Virus record (IMG/VR): IMGVR_UViG_3300043773_000401
Span: 50,818 to 114,817 of that record
Source: a virus
Reading direction: 5' to 3' (one strand)
Length of the DNA stretch: 64,000 nt
The notes under the pieces were generated by a model that did not search any database, was not told where the DNA came from, and saw nothing but the letters and a program-made list of their open reading frames with translations. Shown here one piece after another: positions 43,736 to 50,897 of the stretch. The translations under genes and the position numbers were made by a program. Each line of letters opens with the position of its first letter. Positions within the stretch are counted from its first letter, which is position 1.

Positions 43736-44041
43736 TTATTTCTTTTTACCCATTTTCTTCATGCCACCCTTCTTCATCATACCACCATATTTTAATGGAG
43801 ATACAGTAGCTTTAGGATTAACATTAGTCATAACTCCACTAGATCCAGGAACTTTTTGTACAGTAGCTCCTTTATTAACTCCTACCATAACTCCTCTTGA
43901 GCTAGGTACTTTAGTTACTTGGAAGTCACTTTGTGGATTAGGGTTATTCATAGCACCAGTCTTAGCCTTAGGTAAAGACTTCATACCACCTTTCTTCATC
44001 ATTGAGGCAGTAGATGCTTTTTTGGTCATAGATTTTTTCAT
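43736..44041 (-). CDS. Basic microprotein with two internal repeats flanked by KKGG motifs (101 residues)
   Basis: Residues 42-61 and 62-80 are a tandem duplication with consensus x-K-V-P-x-S-x-G-V-M-x-x-V-N-x-x-A-T-V. On either side are motifs of the GG family: KKGGMKSLPKAKTG at 16-29, very like the GGWLDNLPKAQVG linker of the giant virion protein, and KYGGMMKKGGMKKM at 84-97. Net charge is strongly positive. It is the first gene of the basic cassette, with a GTATATTAGTA element 23 bases upstream. The motif sharing suggests it interacts with, or is processed like, the giant virion proteins. Function is unknown. Confidence 0.72.
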   Translation of the reverse strand: MKKSMTKKASTASMMKKGGMKSLPKAKTGAMNNPNPQSDFQVTKVPSSRGVMVGVNKGATVQKVPGSSGVMTNVNPKATVSPLKYGGMMKKGGMKKMGKKK

Positions 44042-44064
44042 TTTACAAAAATATTAAAGTGTTA

Positions 44065-44075
44065 TACTAATATAC
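44065..44075 (-). promoter_or_regulatory. Recurrent GTATATTAGTA element
   Basis: This copy sits 23 bases before the ATG of the 101-residue gene and touches the stop codon of the 338-residue gene. It is the copy farthest from a start codon. Confidence 0.35.
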
Positions 44076-45091
44076 TATTTATTCCAATAAGGTTCAACTT
44101 TTTTTAGAAGTTTTGTAAGAATTTCATCATTAAGAGGATTCTTAAGATACTCAACCACATCAGTTTGGTTTCTACCCATCATAGTATTACTATCTGTTTC
44201 ATAGATAAAACCATCAGACTTTAATGTGATAAACTTATAATAAGTACAGTCTTTTACTAAAGATCTGATCTTTAAAGTTTCCATATCTAGTTCAGCAGTC
44301 TTAAGGAAAGTTTCTACTGCTCTCTTAGGATTAGTCTCTGTACCATCTCCATTAATATACTTATCTGCATTATCATAAAGTACATCATTAGGAGTAGACT
44401 TCTTATACTGCACACTGTTAAGATCAATTACCTTTAAGATATACATAAGCTTGTTAGTATTCTTATTGAATAACTTATCTAGTTCAGCAAGTGCTTTATT
44501 TTTAATTTTCTTGAATTCAGTTTTAGTAGTAATGGTATCTTCATACTTGTCTAAGAAAAACTTAGTAGGTACTGCTCTTGATCTAGCATCCTCATAGTTC
44601 TTAGCTACAATAGAAAACCCACCTGCCTGAATAGCATAAAACTTAATAAGATCATAAGGATCATTAAGTGGATCAATGAATAAAGGTTCATTACCACAAC
44701 GGATAGTGATCTTCTGCCAGAACTCATCATTATCTGGTCTTAGAAGTTTTACCTTATTCCAGAAATCAGGATCTTCTGGATCAATAACATTAGCTACTAG
44801 TTCTTTCTCTAACTGAGAAACAACAGCTCTAATTTCATTAATCTTAGCCTGTTTTTCTTCTGGGTCCTTAATAAGTTTAATTTCAGGAGCAAATTCATTA
44901 AGACCTGATAAGTATCTCTTGATACCATTGTGCTCAATGCATGCTAATTGTTCTTCATGGAATACACCATCATAAAGAGCTAGTCCATATTTTTCTAGAC
45001 CCATGTTAGATACTGAAGGGTCAAAAAAAGCTTTAATAGCAATAGGCCCGGACTTAAGAGCCTGATGCTTTTCAATCATTGTGTAAGACAT
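44075..45091 (-). CDS. Conserved protein downstream of the major capsid gene (338 residues)
   Basis: A mixed alpha/beta protein without a known catalytic motif. Segments of note are the N-terminal GPIAIKAFFDPSVSNMGLEKYGLALYDGVFHEEQL, a charged helix (KDPEEKQAKINEIRAVVSQLEKELV) and the C-terminal SDGFIYETDSNTMMGRNQTDVVEYLKNPLNDEIL. crAss-like phages commonly carry a conserved unknown gene directly after the capsid gene, and this matches in place and size. It follows the capsid terminator and a TAnnTTTG site, so it can be transcribed separately from the capsid gene. Head assembly or late regulation are possible roles; the sequence does not decide. Confidence 0.75.
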   Translation of the reverse strand: MSYTMIEKHQALKSGPIAIKAFFDPSVSNMGLEKYGLALYDGVFHEEQLACIEHNGIKRYLSGLNEFAPEIKLIKDPEEKQAKINEIRAVVSQLEKELVANVIDPEDPDFWNKVKLLRPDNDEFWQKITIRCGNEPLFIDPLNDPYDLIKFYAIQAGGFSIVAKNYEDARSRAVPTKFFLDKYEDTITTKTEFKKIKNKALAELDKLFNKNTNKLMYILKVIDLNSVQYKKSTPNDVLYDNADKYINGDGTETNPKRAVETFLKTAELDMETLKIRSLVKDCTYYKFITLKSDGFIYETDSNTMMGRNQTDVVEYLKNPLNDEILTKLLKKVEPYWNK

Positions 45092-45119
45092 AATTTATTT
45101 GGTTTTTAAAGTTAATGTA

Positions 45120-45127
45120 CAAAGTTA
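45120..45127 (-). promoter_or_regulatory. Candidate Bacteroidota -7 element (TAACTTTG)
   Basis: An exact TAnnTTTG lies right after the capsid terminator T-tract and 28 bases before the ATG of the 338-residue gene. The location after a terminator is what a new promoter needs. No convincing -33 TTTG is visible because the hairpin occupies that place. Confidence 0.4.
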
Positions 45128-45129
45128 GT

Positions 45130-45157
45130 AAAAAAGGGGAGAATAAAAACTCTCCCC
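45130..45157 (-). terminator. Rho-independent terminator after the major capsid gene
   Basis: In transcript sense GGGGAGA / TCTCCCC (7 bp, loop of eight AT-rich bases) is followed by TTTTTT. It starts about 20 bases after the capsid stop codon. Confidence 0.87.
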
Positions 45158-45177
45158 TTAGATACTTATTTTAGAGA

Positions 45178-46803
45178 TTAGAATGATCCTCCAGTAATTG
45201 GGTTTCTCATCACAATCTTCAATACCTTACTTGGGTCTTTTACCCAGATAGCAGGCATAGTTTGTGTCATGTATACACGGTAACCATTGAATTGACCAGA
45301 AGACTGGAATCCTTGAGTACGTCCCATGTAGTCCATAGTACCATTCTGATACCACCACTTCAACTGGTTATCCCAGCTAAGTTTCAACAAGAAGATGTTG
45401 TCATTAGTGTTATCAGTGATATCAAAGATAATGAATGAATAAGAAGACAATGGGAAACCATCAATGATTGGGTTTTCAATGTCATTAGTATTCAAGTTAT
45501 CAAATGCAGGGTTAAGAACAAACTTCACATTAGCTAAGAATGGAATTACATAGCTAGTGAAAGAGTATCCAAATCCTAAATCCATAGGCTCTCCTTGGAT
45601 AGCATTGATAGAGTTAGCTCCAGCAGCCTGGATAACTAGACCTGAACCAAATGCTTCTTGCTTGATAGCTTCATTGATAAGACGCATACCTCCCATACCA
45701 GTCTGTACAATAAGTTGACGCTTAGGATCTGGTCCTTTGAATTCAACCTTACCAGCATAGAAGTTATAGATCTCAGAACGGAATAAGTCTAAGTTAAATC
45801 CAGACTTGTTGTATACTCTCTTGAAAGAGTTATCCAACTGCTTCCATAATCCGACAGATAGACGGATATCATCTGGACCATCTTGCTTAACACGTCCACC
45901 TTGTCCCCACATTAAGTAGGTCTCAATGTCAGTTGCTACTTTAGTTAAGTGAGCAGCTTCCATAGTAGTTAAGAAAGTACGTGATAATGTACCATTGTTC
46001 ATAGCTCTCTTAACATAATCTTTACCCATACGAGATACCATAGTCTCCATATCAGCAATTGCTGGGTCTAAAGACTTATCAAAGTTTCTCCAGATTTCTG
46101 TTACAGGTACAGTACCATCAGCATTCAATCCACCTTTGATCATAAGATCTGCACGGCTAGAGATAGAATAATGTACGTGTGCTTCAGCTCCTCCAACAAA
46201 GTTGTAGAACTCACGGTATCCTGAACGAGTCTGAATATCAGAGAATCTTTCTCCATACTCACCACGTGCAGAACCCTTACGGAATACTTTAGTACCACCA
46301 GCTAAGAATTTATTATCCAAGAAACGGTAGTTATCAGTGTTCACTAATTGAACAGTGTAGATAAAACCATCAGCTACTGGAAGAATATCATCTTGAGTGA
46401 TGTACAATTCAACTCCATTGTATTTGTCATAAGTGATAATATCACCATGTCCAAATTCACGTTTGTTGATCTTAATCTTGAAAGTAGTACCATCTACACC
46501 TTTAGTCAAGTTTGCAGGTTCAATGTCTTCAATGATATAAGCTAAATCTTGTACTACTGGTATTTGCCACTTGTACTCTCCTCTAGCATTATCTACATTG
46601 ATAACATTCTTTCCTCCAAATGATGACATCTGGTAAAGAGGCATTTCTACTTTTTGAGCCATAGCCCAAAGATCTACTGGACCTAAATCCATAGGTTCAG
46701 CTGTTCTTAGCATATTTACTAAGTGATAGGAGTCAACATGTGAACTAGCTTGGTAGTTAGTGTCACGCAAGAAGACCCCATTGTTTAAAACTGGTGTTGC
46801 CAT
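45178..46803 (-). CDS. Major capsid protein (HK97 fold, crAss-like)
   Basis: The N-terminus (MATPVLNNGVFLRDTNYQASSHVDSYHLVNMLRTAEPMDLGPVDLWAMAQKVEMPLYQMSSFGG) is what I recognise as the crAss-like major capsid protein. The length of 541 residues also fits. It follows portal and a scaffold-like gene, the usual order. Arginine is coded mainly by CGT, unlike surrounding genes that use AGA, in line with very strong expression. The protein forms the icosahedral shell; no separate decoration domain is apparent. A terminator follows immediately. There is no recognisable promoter in the 21-base gap upstream, so it is probably cotranscribed with the scaffold-like gene. Confidence 0.93.
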   Translation of the reverse strand: MATPVLNNGVFLRDTNYQASSHVDSYHLVNMLRTAEPMDLGPVDLWAMAQKVEMPLYQMSSFGGKNVINVDNARGEYKWQIPVVQDLAYIIEDIEPANLTKGVDGTTFKIKINKREFGHGDIITYDKYNGVELYITQDDILPVADGFIYTVQLVNTDNYRFLDNKFLAGGTKVFRKGSARGEYGERFSDIQTRSGYREFYNFVGGAEAHVHYSISSRADLMIKGGLNADGTVPVTEIWRNFDKSLDPAIADMETMVSRMGKDYVKRAMNNGTLSRTFLTTMEAAHLTKVATDIETYLMWGQGGRVKQDGPDDIRLSVGLWKQLDNSFKRVYNKSGFNLDLFRSEIYNFYAGKVEFKGPDPKRQLIVQTGMGGMRLINEAIKQEAFGSGLVIQAAGANSINAIQGEPMDLGFGYSFTSYVIPFLANVKFVLNPAFDNLNTNDIENPIIDGFPLSSYSFIIFDITDNTNDNIFLLKLSWDNQLKWWYQNGTMDYMGRTQGFQSSGQFNGYRVYMTQTMPAIWVKDPSKVLKIVMRNPITGGSF

Positions 46804-46824
46804 TTTTTATTGAGATTTAATTGT

Positions 46825-48039
46825 TTACCGTTTAAAAAAATTATTGTTTCTAGGTAACCTCTTGGTTACTGTTTCTTCTTTCTCTATCACAGGTGTTCCA
46901 GTAGTTCTTTTAACTTGTTCAGTCTTTAACTGTCTTGCTGTTTTCTCTACTGCCTGTGATTTACCTACTTCTGCAATTCTTGATTTATAACTGTCTGGGT
47001 CAGATAATAACCACAGAGCTTCTGCTATAAGACCATGATTAGGTTCAATAAACTGGTATTTCTCCAGTAAGTGACCTAACAGATTTGTAGGTTGTCCTGA
47101 TATAGAAGGATAAGAAGGCTGTGTTAAACCATTGTATAGTAAGGATTGAGTTTTCTTATCTAACTTAATACCATTTACTTCTCCTGGTTTTAATGTTTCA
47201 TATACACTATGCATATAAAACTGAGCAGCTTCTTCTTGCTTCTTTCTATAGTCTTCCTGCTGAGCTATCTTTCTAGCAACTTGTTCTTTTTCCTTTTGTT
47301 CTAATTTTGGTTTAAACTTAAGTGCTTTCTTTTCTAGCTCATCTCTATCTCTTAAAGATTCTATCTCTTCCTCAATCTCTTCTGCTGAACCATACTTAGT
47401 AAAAGTAAGATACTCTCTTACAATTCTTTCTTGGTCAGAAGGACTATTAGGATCTAGAGACTTAACTTCTTCTACTTGAGATAAAGCTCTGAATACACTT
47501 TTAAGATCAGTACCACCTTCCATTACATAAGCTGCAGCAGCTTGTAACTCTTCTGGTAGAGATCCAAAGAATTCAGATGGAAGTTTTTCTGCTAGACTTC
47601 TCTCTCTATCTTGAATGTTTGCTTCAAGTAGTTCTTCAAAGTCTTTAATGCTGTATTCTTCTAGTGGTTTGTCATCATCAAAAGGTACTAATTGACCTTT
47701 CTCTATAAGCTTATTCATAAGCTCTACAACTCCACTCTTCTCTACTTTAGGTCTTCCTGTTGTCTTAGTTTCTTCTTCACCAGTCTTAGGAGCAGATGCT
47801 TCTAATGGATCAATTTCAGCTAGTACATCAGAAAGAGCTTCTTTAGCAGATTCTGAAGAATCTTCATCTTCTTTACTGTCAAGGAACGTGGTGTCAACTT
47901 TACCTTTTGTAAATACTGAGGGCTTAGTCTCTTGTGGTAGCATTATGTTTTCTGCTCCTGGAGTCCCTAGTAAATCATCTAGGTTGATGTCAACTTGTTC
48001 TACTACTGTAGAATTTTGGTTTTCTGTACTCATATTCAA
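46825..48039 (-). CDS. Acidic coiled-coil protein between portal and capsid genes, candidate scaffold (404 residues)
   Basis: The first 150 residues are acidic and low complexity (VDINLDDLLGTPGAE, DSKEDEDSSESAKEALSDVLAEIDPLEASAPK). Residues 210-290 form a highly charged predicted coiled coil (AEEIEEEIESLRDRDELEKKALKFKPKLEQKEKEQVARKIAQQEDYRKKQEEA). The end is basic (TVTKRLPRNNNFFKR). Charge segregation, coiled coil and location directly before the major capsid gene are hallmarks of phage scaffolding proteins. There is no sequence family I can name. The second ATG (MSTENQN), two codons later, is an equally good start. A TAATTTTG element precedes the gene. Confidence 0.75.
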   Translation of the reverse strand: MNMSTENQNSTVVEQVDINLDDLLGTPGAENIMLPQETKPSVFTKGKVDTTFLDSKEDEDSSESAKEALSDVLAEIDPLEASAPKTGEEETKTTGRPKVEKSGVVELMNKLIEKGQLVPFDDDKPLEEYSIKDFEELLEANIQDRERSLAEKLPSEFFGSLPEELQAAAAYVMEGGTDLKSVFRALSQVEEVKSLDPNSPSDQERIVREYLTFTKYGSAEEIEEEIESLRDRDELEKKALKFKPKLEQKEKEQVARKIAQQEDYRKKQEEAAQFYMHSVYETLKPGEVNGIKLDKKTQSLLYNGLTQPSYPSISGQPTNLLGHLLEKYQFIEPNHGLIAEALWLLSDPDSYKSRIAEVGKSQAVEKTARQLKTEQVKRTTGTPVIEKEETVTKRLPRNNNFFKR

Positions 48040-48062
48040 TTTGGTTTCATTAATAATATACT

Positions 48063-48070
48063 CAAAATTA
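48063..48070 (-). promoter_or_regulatory. Candidate Bacteroidota -7 element (TAATTTTG)
   Basis: An exact TAnnTTTG lies in the 94-base AT-rich gap between portal and scaffold-like gene, 24 bases before the latter's ATG. It could drive extra expression of scaffold plus capsid relative to terminase and portal. A -33 element is not clear. Confidence 0.4.
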
Positions 48071-48133
48071 TATATTTTAATTTATATAATTAAAGTTTAA
48101 GACTAAATTTGATGCACTATATGGCTAACCACA

Positions 48134-50896
48134 TTATTTCTTTTTCTTATTTGTGGTAGATTTATCCTTTTTAACATCATATTTATTCTTATTCTCCTGT
48201 GCAATTTGCAATTGTGTTTGTGCTATCTGCTGCTGTGTTGCTAGCTTTTGTCTTTCAATAGACATTTTATCAGCATGAGATTGTCTCTGCATATTAATCT
48301 TTTCCTGATCTATTGTAGCTGCAGCTTGATATTCTTGAGTTTGCTGTAAGTCTCTAATAGCATCTTGGAAGTCAGATACTTCATTCTTATTAATATCCTG
48401 CATAGCACCATAACCAGCAGCTTGAATTTGTCTCTCAACAATTCTAGTCTGTCTGTCTTTCTCATTCTCAGCAGCTTCAAATTCCATCTTCATTTTTTCT
48501 TCTTGTGCCTTAGCCTGAAGAGCTTGTTCTTGCATCTGCTGTTGCTGTTGCATTTCTTCTCTTCTAGCATTATTAGTCTTTTCTTCTACATCTTTAAGTA
48601 CATGAGTAATCTCAGACATAGAAGTAGCTTTAATAATATTACCTAGATCATAGATAGAAGCACCAGAAGTATTATTAGATAATGCTAATTGCTTAAGTTG
48701 TTCTACTATATTTCTTTGATCTGCTCTTGTTACACAGAATACATTGATATCTCTTAGTAATAGATCAGTACCATTTATCTCAAAATTCTTTTTCTCATCT
48801 AGACTTGTGATATATTGAAGTCTTAAAGATGGTTTAGTAGAATGATAATACTGAGCTAAGTCTGTTCTCATAGAGTGTACTCTAGGCATTAGGTAATCTG
48901 AATGCTGTATAAAATACATTTCTGTCTGAGCATAACTAGATGATACAGCTTGTTCAATACCTTTAGCAGTATCTGATTGAGCTATTTGTTGACCCATCCT
49001 TTGTGGAGTAATACCTATAGTTTCAAATGCCTGCATCTTAAAGTAGCTAGCAAGTTGAATTCTAGATAGTAATCTTTCTGTTTGAGATAAGTCTAGTTTC
49101 TGATAATGCTGGAATGATAATGCATTTTCTGTATTAGTTATAGATGTATCCAATGGAAGCATCTGGAAGTTCTTCATAGCAACATATGCTTTTGCTAGAT
49201 TATTCTTTCCCCAGTCTTCTCCCAATGAATGTCTTGGTAATGCATTTTGATCTAACATGATTACAGTACCTAATTCATCTACTAGGATATCTGCAATTTG
49301 ATTATTTACAATATTGTAAGCTATCTGGAATGGCTTCATTAAGTCTACTAAAGATGTAGATCTAGTATTTCTATCTGAGAATACTGATCCTTCTACAGGA
49401 AGTTTACATCCATATAGTGAGTCATCTCCTTTAAATTGAAACTTAAGAGGCTTAATTCTATTCTGGTTAATACCTAAGTATAATGGTTGGATACCACCTG
49501 GGCTTTTAGTACCCCAGAAAGTTGGATGGTGTGGACCTATCTTTACTCCACCCCATACTTGGTTAATCCATATCCAATCTATGTGTTCTCCAAATACTAG
49601 ATTATCTTTAGTCTTGTTAGTAAATAAATCTGTATTGTAAATAGGTTTATCTGTAACCTTGTAAGCTTCTGTTACAATATCTTGTGTTACTAATCCTGTT
49701 TCATCTATCTTAGTTAAGTGTCCTACCTTTCTCTGTGATTTCCAGTATACAGTAGTAACTCTTAACATGTCAGTCATACCTAAGTCAAAATAGTCTTCAT
49801 TCTCTGACATAATCCAGTTAACAATGTCTCCACCCCGAAGACTATTATCCCACATAGAAGTAAACTGGCGGTAAGCCAAAGAAGGCATTTGAGTATTCCA
49901 CTCATGTGATTTAGTAGCATCATAATAAGATCCATCATTTTGATAACCCTGTATTGGGTAACCAGCAGATCTTACAGGATAAATCTGCTCTAGTGATAAC
50001 ATTTGTTCTTCAGTAAGTAACCATCCATATCTATCAATAACATCTGCTACTGACATCATATCAAACTTACCTACCCAAGATCCATCAGAAACATATCTTA
50101 CTTCTGGTGACTTATGATAGAATGATACTACAGGATTCCATAGTTCTACATCATAGTCATCTTCCATCATACGAAAGTGCCAGAATTCTCTATCTGTAAT
50201 AAGCATATCACGGAAGCCTCTTTCTTCAAGCTCTTCCATTTTAAATCTTTCTTGATCAACATGGGTTTGATGTTCTGCCCATTGTTCTACCATAGATCTA
50301 TAATCTTTTTTAAAGTACTTCTCTATTTCTGGAAGACTTTTAAGATTCTCAGGTTGCATTTGTTGTTGATACTCTTCTGATTCAGGATCTAATCCAGCTT
50401 CCATAAGATTAATCATCATCTTCTCATATGCATCAGATAATAATACTTCTTCTACTTGCTGTCTTTTAGCCTCTAGTAATTCATTATATGAGTTCTCATC
50501 AACAGTTCTAAATGTTATCTTAGAAGTTCTTTTAGCAAACTCTGCCACCATAGTATTGATGACATTAGGAATAATAGGATAAAACTTAAGTTCTAGTGCT
50601 GAGTTATCTTGTTTAGTAAGTACCTCAATAAGATCAGCATATTCATTATCTTCTTCAATAATGTAATCTGTTTTATCTATAATACCTTTTGCTAGTTTAT
50701 AATTCTTCATTAATCTTCTAGCATTTCTTCTTACCTGCTTTAGACCTTCCCACTCTAGCCAGTCTAAGTTCCATGCTCCCCACTCTTCATCCTTTTTCTT
50801 TTCTGGTAAAAATTGAATAGGCTGATTCAGAGTACCCATCCGGTTATACTCTGCCTTAGCTCCATTCTTTAATTGCATTGCGTTATATATCTGCAT
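48134..50896 (-). CDS. Portal protein (crAss-like), 920 residues
   Basis: Long portal with an N-terminal part containing WLEWEGLKQVRRNARRLMKNYKLAKGIIDKTDYI, a core around EFWHFRMMEDDYDVELWNPVVSFYHKSPEVRYVSDGSWVG, and a central SLYGCKLPVEGSVFSDRNTRSTSLVDLMKPFQIAYNIVNNQIADILVDELG typical of the portal crown and stem region. The C-terminal 120 residues are a Gln/Lys-rich coiled coil (EEMQQQQQMQEQALQAKAQEEKMKMEFEAAENEKDRQ) and basic tail, likely the barrel. Twelve copies form the DNA channel and bind terminase. It starts 1 base after the terminase stop, the classic packaging pair. The length is typical for crAss-like portals and larger than most podovirus portals. Confidence 0.9.
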   Translation of the reverse strand: MQIYNAMQLKNGAKAEYNRMGTLNQPIQFLPEKKKDEEWGAWNLDWLEWEGLKQVRRNARRLMKNYKLAKGIIDKTDYIIEEDNEYADLIEVLTKQDNSALELKFYPIIPNVINTMVAEFAKRTSKITFRTVDENSYNELLEAKRQQVEEVLLSDAYEKMMINLMEAGLDPESEEYQQQMQPENLKSLPEIEKYFKKDYRSMVEQWAEHQTHVDQERFKMEELEERGFRDMLITDREFWHFRMMEDDYDVELWNPVVSFYHKSPEVRYVSDGSWVGKFDMMSVADVIDRYGWLLTEEQMLSLEQIYPVRSAGYPIQGYQNDGSYYDATKSHEWNTQMPSLAYRQFTSMWDNSLRGGDIVNWIMSENEDYFDLGMTDMLRVTTVYWKSQRKVGHLTKIDETGLVTQDIVTEAYKVTDKPIYNTDLFTNKTKDNLVFGEHIDWIWINQVWGGVKIGPHHPTFWGTKSPGGIQPLYLGINQNRIKPLKFQFKGDDSLYGCKLPVEGSVFSDRNTRSTSLVDLMKPFQIAYNIVNNQIADILVDELGTVIMLDQNALPRHSLGEDWGKNNLAKAYVAMKNFQMLPLDTSITNTENALSFQHYQKLDLSQTERLLSRIQLASYFKMQAFETIGITPQRMGQQIAQSDTAKGIEQAVSSSYAQTEMYFIQHSDYLMPRVHSMRTDLAQYYHSTKPSLRLQYITSLDEKKNFEINGTDLLLRDINVFCVTRADQRNIVEQLKQLALSNNTSGASIYDLGNIIKATSMSEITHVLKDVEEKTNNARREEMQQQQQMQEQALQAKAQEEKMKMEFEAAENEKDRQTRIVERQIQAAGYGAMQDINKNEVSDFQDAIRDLQQTQEYQAAATIDQEKINMQRQSHADKMSIERQKLATQQQIAQTQLQIAQENKNKYDVKKDKSTTNKKKK

Positions 50897-50897
50897 A

